A stretch of DNA of 64,000 nt, taken from Corynebacterium marambiense. GTDB lineage: Bacteria > Actinomycetota > Actinomycetes > Mycobacteriales > Mycobacteriaceae. The stretch covers positions 178,850 to 242,849 of the forward strand of contig NZ_JAEIOT010000015.1 in NCBI RefSeq assembly GCF_016342275.1, given 5' to 3'. The notes beneath the pieces are model-generated. The model was not told the origin of the DNA, did not search any database, and was given only the letters and a program-made list of their open reading frames with translations. The position numbers and the translations under genes are program-made. Positions 9,026 to 17,395 of this stretch are shown in pieces; positions within the stretch are counted from its first letter, which is position 1, and every line of letters begins with the position of its first letter.

Positions 9026-9961
9026 TCATCGGGCGGACATGATGCCGAAGCCGGCGATGAACTCCCGGATGGGCCGGTAGTACTCGTAGGTCACGCGGTA
9101 GCCGCCGGTGGCTGCGTGGAGCGCGGAGAACGCTGCGACCCAGGAGCGGACCTCGTGGGAGGAGTGGCCTGCCTCGGCATCCATCTCATCGGCGGTGTAC
9201 CGGTCGAACCGTTCTGGATCAGAGGCCGCGCAGGCGGCCATGAAACCTCGATCCCATTCGGGGTTGAGGTCGAGGATGTCGGCCTCACCTTCGGCGAACT
9301 TCTTCGCGGTGTCGATGACCCGTTGCTGGCGTGCGTTGCGTGCCTCCTCGGTTGGGTGGCGGCCTGCGAGCAGGAGAGCGCGCTGTTCATCCGTGGCGGT
9401 GGCCCACTGCGGGACCGGGGGATCGTGGCTGAGACCACCGGATGCGATGAGCAGGATCCGCTCGTCGCGGCCGGCCAGGAACTCGCCCACCGCTTGGCCC
9501 ATTCTGCGGACCCGGCGCATAGGGACGAAGGGCCGGGCGACACCGTTGACGTAGATCGGGATGGTTGGCTTCGCGGCGATATCGTTCCAGAGCACCTCGA
9601 GCGGTTGGACGGCACCGTGGTCGATCTCCATACGGCGGGAGATCGCGATGTCGACATCCCGGTCTATGACGAACTGCGCCATCTCCTCGCTGATTCCGGT
9701 GGGCACGTCGAGTGGACCCGACTGGGAGTCGTAGTCGCCGACGCCGAGGGCCTCGTAGCCGATGCAGTAGGGCGGCATCAGGTCGTAGAAGAATCCGTTG
9801 TAGTGGTCGGGGGCGAAAGTGACGACGAGCTCGGGGTCGAACTCATCGACCGCAGCGCGAACCGTAGCGAAGGCCTCGTCGAGCTCGGCGGAAACATCGG
9901 AGGGTGCGTCGGCGATGCCGAGCAAGGGGCTGTGCGACATGGCCAGCAGCTGGATACTCAT
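9026..9961 (-). CDS. mhpB: 2,3-dihydroxyphenylpropionate 1,2-dioxygenase (MhpB-type extradiol, LigB fold)
   Basis: A 311-residue type II extradiol dioxygenase for meta cleavage of 3-(2,3-dihydroxyphenyl)propionate or the cinnamate analogue. The N-terminal MSIQLLAMSHSPLLG holds the first His, FAPDHYNGFFYDLMPPYC matches MhpB, and ASGGLSHDPPVPQW follows. The start at 9961 gives this family N-terminus; 34 extra upstream codons in frame overlap the mhpC tail and are not protein-like. Presence of MhpB, rather than a VOC-type BphC, is the main reason to assign the pathway to phenylpropionoids. Confidence 0.93.
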   Translation of the reverse strand: MSIQLLAMSHSPLLGIADAPSDVSAELDEAFATVRAAVDEFDPELVVTFAPDHYNGFFYDLMPPYCIGYEALGVGDYDSQSGPLDVPTGISEEMAQFVIDRDVDIAISRRMEIDHGAVQPLEVLWNDIAAKPTIPIYVNGVARPFVPMRRVRRMGQAVGEFLAGRDERILLIASGGLSHDPPVPQWATATDEQRALLLAGRHPTEEARNARQQRVIDTAKKFAEGEADILDLNPEWDRGFMAACAASDPERFDRYTADEMDAEAGHSSHEVRSWVAAFSALHAATGGYRVTYEYYRPIREFIAGFGIMSAR

Positions 9962-9983
9962 GTGGTTCTCCTTGATTCGCTGT

Positions 9984-10859
9984 TCAGGACGTCCGGTCGA
10001 GCAGGAAGTCCAGCTGGATTTTGTTGAAGGTCTCGGTGTCCTCGTACTGGGGCCAGTGTCCACAGTTCTCCATTACGGCGAGCTGACCGTTCGGGATGAG
10101 TTCCGAGATCCGGCGTCCCTCGTCAACCGGGCCGGAGGGATCCTTGGTGGTCCACAGGACGAGAGCGGGCGCCTGGATCTCGCGGAGATCATCGTCCGAG
10201 AGCATGTTCCGGCGGCGGATCTCCGGATCCTGGAGTGCCATGTTCATCTGGCAGGCCATCTTCCAGTCGTCCTGCTCGAAGATCCGCTGCCGGGTCCGGA
10301 TGAGATCGGCGGTGACCATCGTCGGATCCGCCATCAGCCACTCCAATCGGGCTTTGACGCGCTCCCAGCTCGGATCCTCGGCGGCTTCGGTGGACAGGGT
10401 GAGTAGGCGTTCCATAACCTTCGGATTGGCCATCGTTCCGCCCATTGTGTTCAGAACGATGCGCTCGACGCGCTCCGGGTGCTGTTGCGCCAGGCGGGCG
10501 GTGGTCCATCCACCAAGTGATTCACCGGAGAAGTACGCCTTCTCGACGCCGAGCTCATCCATGATGGCGAGGACCTGGCCGATGTAGTGCTTGATCTCCA
10601 GCGGGTGCTCCGGCTTGGAGCTGTAACCGTGGCCGATGAAGTCGATGGCGTACACGTTAAAGTGCTCCGCGTGGGCGGCGAGGTTCCGCGCGTAGGCCTC
10701 TGCGTGGCCGGTGATCCCGTGAAGCATGAACAGGGTGGGCTTGTCCGGAGTTCCGGCGTGGAGGTACCGCGTACGGTAGCCGCCGGCCTCAATGTATCCC
10801 TGATCGAATGCCACCTCGGCGAGATCGTCCCAGGTGCTGGTGTAACTACGGGGGGTCAT
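9984..10859 (-). CDS. mhpC: 2-hydroxy-6-oxonona-2,4-dienedioate hydrolase (MhpC-like alpha/beta hydrolase)
   Basis: A 291-residue alpha/beta hydrolase for C-C cleavage of the ring-fission product. The nucleophile Ser114 sits in the elbow GESLGG, an acid lies near 240 in TTKDPSGP, and His268 is in NCGHWPQY. The oxyanion region reads MLHGITGHAE. It is first in the mhpC-B-D-F-E operon and is preceded by a 150-base leader with a long inverted repeat that contains the GTTCC-N7-GGAAC motif. Confidence 0.92.
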   Translation of the reverse strand: MTPRSYTSTWDDLAEVAFDQGYIEAGGYRTRYLHAGTPDKPTLFMLHGITGHAEAYARNLAAHAEHFNVYAIDFIGHGYSSKPEHPLEIKHYIGQVLAIMDELGVEKAYFSGESLGGWTTARLAQQHPERVERIVLNTMGGTMANPKVMERLLTLSTEAAEDPSWERVKARLEWLMADPTMVTADLIRTRQRIFEQDDWKMACQMNMALQDPEIRRRNMLSDDDLREIQAPALVLWTTKDPSGPVDEGRRISELIPNGQLAVMENCGHWPQYEDTETFNKIQLDFLLDRTS

Positions 10860-10998
10860 CTTTATTCTCCTTGGAGCGTGGGGTGGTGAACGCCGTTGGG
10901 GCCCGGGGCCTGGGTTCGACCGGCGCGTGACGGGTAGAGACCGGTATCAACCGGTATCACCGGTGGTAGGACCGATCGTATGGCCCCCGGGAACTGCC

Positions 10999-11035
10999 CT
11001 CAGCCGGTGTTCCACGGAGCGGAACACCGGCTGAG
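10999..11035. terminator. Terminator of MHS transporter gene, also containing an IclR-type motif
   Basis: A perfect 15-bp inverted repeat (10999-11013 and 11021-11035, 7-base loop) just after the transporter stop on the minus strand. Its core, GTTCCACGGAGCGGAAC at 11009-11025, is also an exact GTTCC-N7-GGAAC element about 150 bases upstream of mhpC, so it may act as an operator as well. Confidence 0.75.
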
Positions 11036-11041
11036 TGGCGG

Positions 11042-12466
11042 TCAGGCCTTGAAAACCGCGGTCTCCTGGAAATGCTCCTCCGGGGTCTCCCGGTGGGCGG
11101 TCTCCTTGGAGACGTAGATCGCGATCGAACTGATGATGAAGAGCATGGTCGCGTAGATCGCGACCGGGGTCAGATCCGTGTTCGTGCCCATCAGTTTGTT
11201 GGCGATGAGCGGGGCGGTTCCGGCGCCGAGGATCGCGGAGACCTGGAACGTGATTCCGGCTCCCGTGTAGCGGTGGGCCGGATCGAACTTCTCGGAAAGG
11301 AAGGCGCCGATGGGGCCGTACTGGGCGGGCTGGACGACACAGACCATCAGGATCATGCCGATCCACACGTTGGATGGGTCGCCTGTCTGGATCATCCGGA
11401 GGACGATCCAAAGACCCACCACCGAGACCAGACCGCCGAGCAGCATCACGCGGCGACGCCCGAACCGATCTGAGAGCGCCGCGAGTCCCGGCATGACGAA
11501 GATCGCGACCACCGAGCCGATGGTCAGCATCATCAGTGCATCTCCCCGGGAGATGGGGTCGGCGGAGTCAGCGCTCTGGCGGACGATGTAGGGCACCATG
11601 AAGGATGCCTGGAGCCCCTGGATGAACAGTCCGGCCATGCCGGCGAGGGAACCGAGGACCAGTTCGCGGGGTGAATTCTGGAGCATCTTCACCAGCGGTA
11701 CGCCGGTGTGCACGCGGCCCTCGCGCCGGGCGGCCTCGAACTCCGGCGACTCGGTCACCCGTGAACGAAGGTAGAGGCCGAACATGACGATTCCTGCGGA
11801 GAACAGGAAGGGCACGCGCCAGCCCCAGTCGGTGACGAAGTACTTCTCGGGGTTCGCGAAGTTGTCCCCGGAGATCTTGGAGAAGACCGCGAGAACGAGG
11901 GTGGAGAGCACGGCGCCCGCGGGGCCACCCGCGATGGCGAGGGACGCGCCGAAACCCTTGTTCTTCCGTTTGGAGTGTTCCATCGCCATGAGCGTCGCGC
12001 CCGCCCATTCACCGCCGACAGCCAGCCCCTGCACCGTCCGCAGGACGACGAGGATGATCGGTGCGGCGACCCCAATCTGATCCGCTGAAGGCATGAGTCC
12101 GATGGTCACCGAGACGAGGCCCATGGTCAGCAGGGTGACGACGAGCACGTTCTTTCGCCCGTACTTGTCACCGAAGTGGCCGAAGGCCATCGAGCCAATC
12201 GGCCTGGAGATGTAGCCGATCAGCAGGATGAGGAAGGAGAGTGTCGTGCCGAGCTCCGGGCTCAGTGAACCGAAGAACAGCTTCGGGAACACGAGGCCGG
12301 CTGCCGCGGCGTAGAGGAGGAAGTCGTAGTACTCGACGGTGCTGCCGAGGAAACTGGAGACAACGGCGCGCCGTCGCTCGCGGGGATCGGTGCTCTCCGG
12401 GACGACCGCGCTGGCCGTCGCAGCGAGATCCGTCGGGTCGGTGCCCGCCGGGGTGGACTGTGTCAT
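11042..12466 (-). CDS. MHS-family MFS transporter, probable aromatic acid/H+ symporter
   Basis: A 474-residue, 12-segment major facilitator of the metabolite:H+ symport (MHS) type. It has SSFLGSTVEYYDFLLYAAAA at segment 1, the loop motif GHFGDKYGRKNVL, the conserved LRTVQGLAVGGEWAGA in segment 4, and a second loop LSDRFGRRRVM. The ATG at 12466 has CTGGAG upstream; 55 in-frame codons before it are Pro/Arg-rich and not membrane-like. Position between the mhp operon and the second dioxygenase operon, with its own IclR-type motif, suggests it imports the pathway substrate. The substrate cannot be read from sequence. Confidence 0.88.
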   Translation of the reverse strand: MTQSTPAGTDPTDLAATASAVVPESTDPRERRRAVVSSFLGSTVEYYDFLLYAAAAGLVFPKLFFGSLSPELGTTLSFLILLIGYISRPIGSMAFGHFGDKYGRKNVLVVTLLTMGLVSVTIGLMPSADQIGVAAPIILVVLRTVQGLAVGGEWAGATLMAMEHSKRKNKGFGASLAIAGGPAGAVLSTLVLAVFSKISGDNFANPEKYFVTDWGWRVPFLFSAGIVMFGLYLRSRVTESPEFEAARREGRVHTGVPLVKMLQNSPRELVLGSLAGMAGLFIQGLQASFMVPYIVRQSADSADPISRGDALMMLTIGSVVAIFVMPGLAALSDRFGRRRVMLLGGLVSVVGLWIVLRMIQTGDPSNVWIGMILMVCVVQPAQYGPIGAFLSEKFDPAHRYTGAGITFQVSAILGAGTAPLIANKLMGTNTDLTPVAIYATMLFIISSIAIYVSKETAHRETPEEHFQETAVFKA

Positions 12467-12540
12467 GGGTGCTCCAGATGAAGGTAGGGAACGGTGTGTG
12501 ATCCAAGAGAAACATCCGTGTCGACTGTGAGCTACAACTC

Positions 12541-12557
12541 GTTCCGGTGGGTGGTAC
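12541..12557. promoter_or_regulatory. Candidate IclR operator upstream of the transporter (one mismatch)
   Basis: GTTCCGGTGGGTGGTAC differs at only two positions from the site at 4788-4804, one of them in the palindrome arm. It is about 75 bases before the transporter start, in a region without other genes. Confidence 0.5.
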
Positions 12558-12617
12558 GGCGTTTCATCAGGCGGAATGCGGGGCCGCGGCCCGGTCTCAC
12601 GGGTGCCCTGACTGAAT

Positions 12618-12658
12618 GGGTGAGGCGCCATCCGCGAATCGCGGATGGCGCCTCACCC
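12618..12658. terminator. Terminator after the second dioxygenase operon
   Basis: A perfect 19-bp inverted repeat (12618-12636 and 12640-12658) with a 3-base loop, 18 bases beyond the stop of the ABM-like gene on the minus strand. Confidence 0.85.
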
Positions 12659-12676
12659 CGGCGGACGTCTCGACGG

Positions 12677-13375
12677 TCAGCTCGCCGACCACTCCACGGT
12701 CTGGGAGTAGGCGCGGACATCGATCGGCAGCATCCGCCCGTAGTGGAACTCGAACCTTTGGCTCCGGTAGAACTCCCGGACTGGTTCCCCTCTTTCCGGT
12801 GGCGTGGGACGCCGACCCGAATCACCGCGGTACGCGGCCGTCTCCGTGCGCCCAAACCAGTGCGCATCGTAGATCTGCTGATCCGCCCACGTCTCCAGGA
12901 GCATGAGGTGATTCGGAAGCTCGATGTTCTCGTACCACGCATAGGCGAGGCAGCCGGGTTCCCGTCGAGTGTCGGAGATCTCCCTCGCGGTTAGGCCGCG
13001 CATCTCTGGTTCGTCCTCGTAGGCACCCTGAATCACGATGTCCACCGGCCCGCGGGCGGGCCACAGCACTGCCGGATCGGGGCGTTCGAGAGGCCGCCAG
13101 ACGGCGCCCTCCAGCGCATAGGGAACCTGCCGGTAGATCGCGGTCCCGGTCCCGTCGCTGCGGAGCAGATCGTGCAGGACCGGATGATCCGTGATCCCGC
13201 GGAGCAGGTCCCCGTACGCGCGATCGTCGGGCAGTAGCAGTGCGAGTGCGTGTTCCTCTTCGTCGGCTGCGAGAGTGGAATAGACTTCCGCCTGCTCCAC
13301 CCGCCCGCGGAGCGCGCGGACCTCGTCGACGAGACCGTCGGGAAGGGGGCCGAAGGTGTGGATGACGCGGATCAT
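12677..13375 (-). CDS. ABM-like (antibiotic biosynthesis monooxygenase fold) protein in dioxygenase operon
   Basis: A 232-residue protein of uncertain function. The C-terminal half has ABM/quinol-monooxygenase features: EPGCLAYAWYENIELP, then HLMLLETWADQQIYDAHW. The N-terminal half (VIHTFGPLPDGLVDEVRALR...) may be a second, degenerate ferredoxin-like ABM domain. The ATG overlaps the VOC gene's stop by 4 bases (ATGA), so it is translationally coupled and last in the alpha-beta-VOC-ABM operon. ABM-fold proteins act as small monooxygenases, isomerases or decarboxylases. Inference: it modifies a quinol or ring product of the second dioxygenase. A non-catalytic role is possible. Confidence 0.6.
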   Translation of the reverse strand: MIRVIHTFGPLPDGLVDEVRALRGRVEQAEVYSTLAADEEEHALALLLPDDRAYGDLLRGITDHPVLHDLLRSDGTGTAIYRQVPYALEGAVWRPLERPDPAVLWPARGPVDIVIQGAYEDEPEMRGLTAREISDTRREPGCLAYAWYENIELPNHLMLLETWADQQIYDAHWFGRTETAAYRGDSGRRPTPPERGEPVREFYRSQRFEFHYGRMLPIDVRAYSQTVEWSAS

Positions 13376-14436
13376 TGCTGCTGCCCGAAGTCGACGACCC
13401 AGTCGGGTCGCAGGTACTCCGGCGCCGGCGGACGTCGGCGCAGCACTCCCTCGATGAGGTATCCGCCGAGAGCATCGAACACGTCGAAGTAACCGAACTC
13501 GGCGGCGTGTCCCCGCAGGGGAGATCCCATGCACAGGCCGTGGCCTGCCTCGGTCATCGCCGCGACCGTGTCTTGCCATTCCCCTTCGTCCGTAGTCATC
13601 CAGCTGAACATGTGGTGTATCCCGGGGCCGCGGATGTCCGAGAATTCGCGGTCGTAGTGACTCGGTCCGTACTTGCACTGGATGATCTCGAAACCGAAGT
13701 CCCCCGCCGTGCCCTGCGCAGTGAAGTAGCCGTGATCGACTTTCTCCCCGCGATACTGGGGATCATCCAGTCGACCGCGACCTGTCTGCCAGGTTTTGCA
13801 CTCGAATCTCGTGATCCCGAAGATGTCCCGGTACGCCTCGAGGCTCTCGAGGACGTTGTCAACGATGACGCCGAAATGGTGGATTCCCTGGAGCGGGGGA
13901 AGGACTCCGCCGGTGGGTTCCCGGTCGGTGGCGTCCGCCGTCGGTTCGGCTGCCCCGGTGACCATCTCCACGAGGAATCCCCCGAGAGCGGCCCGCGTGT
14001 CGTAGAAGGTCCGTCGGGAGCCGCCGATGTCGGCACTGTAGATGGCGGGGACACCGAGCCTGCCGAAATGTCCGGCGACGTCGTCGCCGGTGGCGAGGAC
14101 CCGGATGAAGCAGATCCCGGGCCCCTTGGTGAGCAGGTACTCGTTGAATGGCGATTCCCCGCCCGTGGGCTCGATGAGTTCGAAGGTCACGGGCCGGGCG
14201 GGGCCGCCCCCGGGGCCCGTCGCGGCAGGTGCGGGCCAGGTCGTCCCGACCGCGGCCCGCCAGGTCCCGGGGGTGGTCGAGGTCGTGCGGCCGTAGCTGA
14301 CCGCGGACGAGGTCTGCTCCGCGTCCACGCGGGAGACGTCCCAGTCGGTGATGCCGTGGATACGGCGGTAGCTGTCCATCGCGGCATCGAGGTCGGTGAC
14401 GACGACGCCGACGCGCAGGAGGTTCGTTGTCTTCAT
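13372..14436 (-). CDS. Two-domain VOC (glyoxalase/extradiol superfamily) protein
   Basis: A 354-residue VOC protein with two paired beta-alpha-beta-beta-beta units. The first starts at LLRVGVVVTDLDAAMDSYRR, the second near residue 185 with LQGIHHFGVIVDNVLESLEA; VFDALGGYLIE ends the second half. GIHHFGV and GPGIHHMFSW supply likely metal-ligand His residues. It resembles methylmalonyl-CoA-epimerase-type rather than classical BphC extradiol enzymes, so ring cleavage is not assured. It is 8 bases from the system-2 beta stop and overlaps the ABM gene. Function not recognised beyond the superfamily. Confidence 0.65.
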   Translation of the reverse strand: MKTTNLLRVGVVVTDLDAAMDSYRRIHGITDWDVSRVDAEQTSSAVSYGRTTSTTPGTWRAAVGTTWPAPAATGPGGGPARPVTFELIEPTGGESPFNEYLLTKGPGICFIRVLATGDDVAGHFGRLGVPAIYSADIGGSRRTFYDTRAALGGFLVEMVTGAAEPTADATDREPTGGVLPPLQGIHHFGVIVDNVLESLEAYRDIFGITRFECKTWQTGRGRLDDPQYRGEKVDHGYFTAQGTAGDFGFEIIQCKYGPSHYDREFSDIRGPGIHHMFSWMTTDEGEWQDTVAAMTEAGHGLCMGSPLRGHAAEFGYFDVFDALGGYLIEGVLRRRPPAPEYLRPDWVVDFGQQQ

Positions 14437-14443
14437 GGTTCTC

Positions 14444-14995
14444 CTAGTAGAAGAGGCTCAGGTTCTTGATCAGGATGGTCGCCATGTCGAACCGGATCTC
14501 CCGTTCGAGGATGAGGAAACCGCAGCGCGCGGACTCGTCGCGCACGATGATGTCCCGGCGCTCACCGGAGATGTGGTCCTGGTACCGCTCCCCGCGGGAG
14601 CGGTAGATGTAGAAGTTCGACCGGACGTTGAAGTTGCCGTCTTCCCGCCCGTCGACCCGGACGTTCGTCACGAGATGGCGCGTGCGGGACGCGGGCTCCT
14701 CCGCCCAGGCTTTCTGCGTCTGCAGACGGAACACACGTTGGCGGAGGTACTCCCAGTTCTCCTCGAAGTACACGGAGGTCCCCCGCGGGTAGAACTCGTG
14801 TTTCCGTTCCCGGAACACCCTGTTCTCCCGGACCGGCGCCCAGTAGTAGACATCCGGGTGCAGGGTCTCGAGCCAGGCGTCCCACTCCATGTTGTCGACG
14901 AGTTCAGCTTCGTCGTAGAGGAAACGGGTGATCGCCCGTTCGGTCTCCGCGGTAACGGGGATACGTTCCGCCAGTGTCGGGTTCGGGCTGGTCAC
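14444..14995 (-). CDS. Rieske dioxygenase beta subunit (system 2)
   Basis: A 183-residue small subunit like the one at 1103-1663: RAITRFLYDEAELVDNMEWD, LHPDVYYWAPVREN, SRTRHLVTNVRV and the ending DMATILIKNLSLFY. The GTG start overlaps the alpha stop by 4 bases (GTGA), so the two subunits are coupled. The two beta subunits are clearly related but diverged, which argues for different substrates rather than a recent duplication. Confidence 0.9.
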   Translation of the reverse strand: MTSPNPTLAERIPVTAETERAITRFLYDEAELVDNMEWDAWLETLHPDVYYWAPVRENRVFRERKHEFYPRGTSVYFEENWEYLRQRVFRLQTQKAWAEEPASRTRHLVTNVRVDGREDGNFNVRSNFYIYRSRGERYQDHISGERRDIIVRDESARCGFLILEREIRFDMATILIKNLSLFY

Positions 14996-16644
14996 TGCTG
15001 CTCCTTAGGATCGGTTGCTGTGGGGTGAGCGGCGGTACCGGCCATCGTGCGCTGACGAGACTCGGCCGCTGCCTCGGCGCGGACGATGTCACGCATCGTC
15101 GCCGCCGTGGGGCCGTCGTGTTCACGGGTTGGGGTGCTGCTTCCGTCGACGCCCCGGGCTGTGGCGTCCGCCTTGCCGGCGGCTCCGGTCGGTGTGGCTT
15201 CCACGCGCGCCGCCGCCGGGATCCGTGCGGCCGCATCGGCCGCCGCGTCGAGTGCCGCATTCGCTTCGTCGATGCCGAATTCCGCCTCGGTGTTGAGTGC
15301 GTCGACCCCCTCCGCCATGACCGCGGAGTAGTCGGCGTTCCTGATCTCCGGTTCGCCACCACGCACGGCTTTGAGATCCTCCCAGCTGGCTCCGCTCATG
15401 AGATCCCGGTAGAACCCGTACATGTTGAGCGCGGCATTATCGGAGTAGACGTGGGCGGTGGAACCACCCGGGTAGCCGTCCTCGTCCGCACTGACGGGAA
15501 CTCCGCGCATGTTGTAGGTGAACCCGGTTTTTCGGGCCATCGCACCCTGGAGAATGTGCTGCATCTCCTCCCAGTTCTCGGCGTCGTCCTGCTCGAACAT
15601 GCCGCCGGGGGAGAAGGTGCGCATGACGTCGACACGGATCGCCTCCTTGACGGATTCCGGGGCGTCCTTGGGGACGAACGCCCAGGACCAGATCTCCATT
15701 TCGTTCGGTCCGCGCGGATGGGTCACCCGGAACGTGTAGTTGCCGAGGAGCATGAAGTTCGGGAAGACGTTCATGTGCCCGCGGATCTCGCGGAACTCGC
15801 CCAACCGTTCCTCGATGGCTCCGCGGACCGAGTTCTCCCATTCGATCAACGCGGGCGCGGTGTTCGGGATCTCCTTGCCGCGGCGACCGAACCAGGCGCC
15901 GCCGTGACCGTAGGGGCTGAAGAACTGGCGTCCGGTGGGGATCTTCTCGCGGCCTTTCTTCCGGTCGAAGGTGTCGGACCCGCTGGCGAGGGCCTCCACC
16001 GCCGAGATGTGGCTGATCTCGGAGTGCTGCATGTCGGAGGTCGGCTGCTCGACGTTGAACTTCCAGTTCGCGGGCAGCACCCATTTGTGGACCGCGATCG
16101 CCTCCATACCGCCCTCGTAGCGGTCGAGGTATCCGTCCAGGTAGTACTTGGCGTTTCCGAGGTACTCCTCGAGCGGAGGGATGGTGTCATCCCAGGAACC
16201 GAAGATGAATCCCTTGTAGTTCTCGATGCGGGGCACCTTGATTGCACTGAGCTTGGACTTGTCGATTCCCTGCGGATACGCGGTGTCCTCGTGCGGGATG
16301 TCGATGAGATTGCCGGCCAGATCGTACGCCCAGCCGTGGAACGAGCACATGAACCCCTTGGACAAGCCCCGGTCGGCGCGGCAGATGCGCATGCCCCGGT
16401 GGCGGCACTGGTTGAGGAAAGCTCTAATGCTGTTGTCCTTCTGCCGGACGACAACAATGGGGTCTTCACCGATGTATGTCTGGAGGTAGCTGCCCTTCTT
16501 CGGCAGCATGGAGTCGTGTGCGAGGAACACCCAGGTGCGTTGCCACACCTGTTCCAGTTCCTGCTGGTAGATGTCGTCGTCGACGAAGATCCTGCCGGAG
16601 ACGTATCCTCCGACGGGATCGATGAGTGAATCAATGTCAGGCAC
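14992..16644 (-). CDS. Rieske dioxygenase alpha subunit (system 2) with long Ala-rich C-terminal tail
   Basis: A 550-residue catalytic subunit. Rieske ligands are C80-x-H82 and C100-x2-H103; iron ligands H207 and H212 lie in SDMQHSEISH, and the late acid is in FEQDDAENW near 352. The usual family length is about 440-460. Here roughly 110 residues follow the normal end (after WEDLKAVRGG), rich in Ala, Thr, Glu and Asp, with little predicted fold. The GTG at 16644 has AAGGAG 7 bases upstream. No ferredoxin or reductase gene accompanies this operon, so electrons probably come from the system-1 pair. Substrate unknown; it is a separate unit with its own IclR-type motif upstream. Confidence 0.88.
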   Translation of the reverse strand: MPDIDSLIDPVGGYVSGRIFVDDDIYQQELEQVWQRTWVFLAHDSMLPKKGSYLQTYIGEDPIVVVRQKDNSIRAFLNQCRHRGMRICRADRGLSKGFMCSFHGWAYDLAGNLIDIPHEDTAYPQGIDKSKLSAIKVPRIENYKGFIFGSWDDTIPPLEEYLGNAKYYLDGYLDRYEGGMEAIAVHKWVLPANWKFNVEQPTSDMQHSEISHISAVEALASGSDTFDRKKGREKIPTGRQFFSPYGHGGAWFGRRGKEIPNTAPALIEWENSVRGAIEERLGEFREIRGHMNVFPNFMLLGNYTFRVTHPRGPNEMEIWSWAFVPKDAPESVKEAIRVDVMRTFSPGGMFEQDDAENWEEMQHILQGAMARKTGFTYNMRGVPVSADEDGYPGGSTAHVYSDNAALNMYGFYRDLMSGASWEDLKAVRGGEPEIRNADYSAVMAEGVDALNTEAEFGIDEANAALDAAADAAARIPAAARVEATPTGAAGKADATARGVDGSSTPTREHDGPTAATMRDIVRAEAAAESRQRTMAGTAAHPTATDPKEQQ

Positions 16645-16721
16645 GGCGTGCTCCTTGGGCTGTGGGGTGGGTCATGCTGTGTGCCCAATGTAGGAGGTGC
16701 CACACTGGCGAAGGTGGCTTC

Positions 16722-16738
16722 GTTCCGGGTTGTGGAAC
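16722..16738. promoter_or_regulatory. Candidate IclR operator, GTTCC-N7-GGAAC
   Basis: GTTCCGGGTTGTGGAAC, perfect arms, about 78 bases upstream of the system-2 alpha GTG and inside the 229-base gap to the NYN gene. Same geometry as the other four sites. Confidence 0.6.
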
Positions 16739-16873
16739 ACGGAGGCTGCGTGAAGCAGGATCGCGTCGGCCAAGAAACACGATGCCTCAATGTGGAGCTA
16801 CGTGTGTTGCTGCTCGCAGAGGGGATCCGGATGCCGAGGGATATCTCGCTCTGCAGACCGTCTCCTGTGTAGA

Positions 16874-17395
16874 TCAGGCGCTGTCCCTCAATACCTGATA
16901 AGGGTCGGCGAGGGGGATGTCCGGGAACTGATTGAGTAGAACGACGTCGTCGGCTGCGAGAGCGAGCCGCCAGGAGAGGAGTTTTCCGCGGCTCATCACG
17001 GTGACGTGGATACCGTGTTCCTGGAGTTTGTGCACGTCCTCCAGGAAGCAATCATCGCCGCTTGCGATGACGGTGTGGTCCCGGTGTCCGTCTTCGAGGA
17101 AGTCGTCGATCATCCGGGATATCTGTTCTCTTGTTCTGGCGGATCCGTGGAATCCCGCGAGGAAGGTGGCGTCCCGGAATCCACGTACCCCGATCTGCGC
17201 GGCGAGTAGGTTGGACCGCCTGGAACCGACGTACCAGAGGTCCCGGGGGCCCCATGGATAGGTGTGGAGCATGACGTCTGTCATTCGTCCGGCGATCAGC
17301 TCATCCGGTGTGTTCGTGTCACATAGGTTCTCCATGTCGAGAAAAGCGACCGTTCGGAGGTGTCGGGTGCGGGGAGAATCTGTGCGGTGGTTCAT
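16874..17395 (-). CDS. NYN-domain (PIN-like) putative ribonuclease
   Basis: A 173-residue NYN/LabA-type protein. Acidic active-site residues are visible in VAFLDMENL (Asp20), in the central RMIDDFLEDG, and in the conserved TVIASGDDCFLEDVHKL; the later HVTVMSRG fits the fold. The ATG at 17395 is chosen because AGGAG lies 7 bases upstream; 66 further in-frame codons upstream are Arg/Pro-rich and unlike the family. NYN proteins are predicted metal-dependent RNases. It stands alone on the same strand as the dioxygenase genes, and no partner gene is evident. Confidence 0.75.
   Translation of the reverse strand: MNHRTDSPRTRHLRTVAFLDMENLCDTNTPDELIAGRMTDVMLHTYPWGPRDLWYVGSRRSNLLAAQIGVRGFRDATFLAGFHGSARTREQISRMIDDFLEDGHRDHTVIASGDDCFLEDVHKLQEHGIHVTVMSRGKLLSWRLALAADDVVLLNQFPDIPLADPYQVLRDSA

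Noticed and set aside
13372..14436. Calling the VOC protein an extradiol dioxygenase
   Set aside because: It has VOC domains with His residues, but not the clear H-H-E pattern of BphC or HpaD; kept as a VOC protein of unknown reaction.
14974..16629. 551-codon open frame opposite the system-2 alpha gene
   Set aside because: It is an antisense shadow: the minus strand has perfect Rieske and iron-ligand motifs, the plus frame none.
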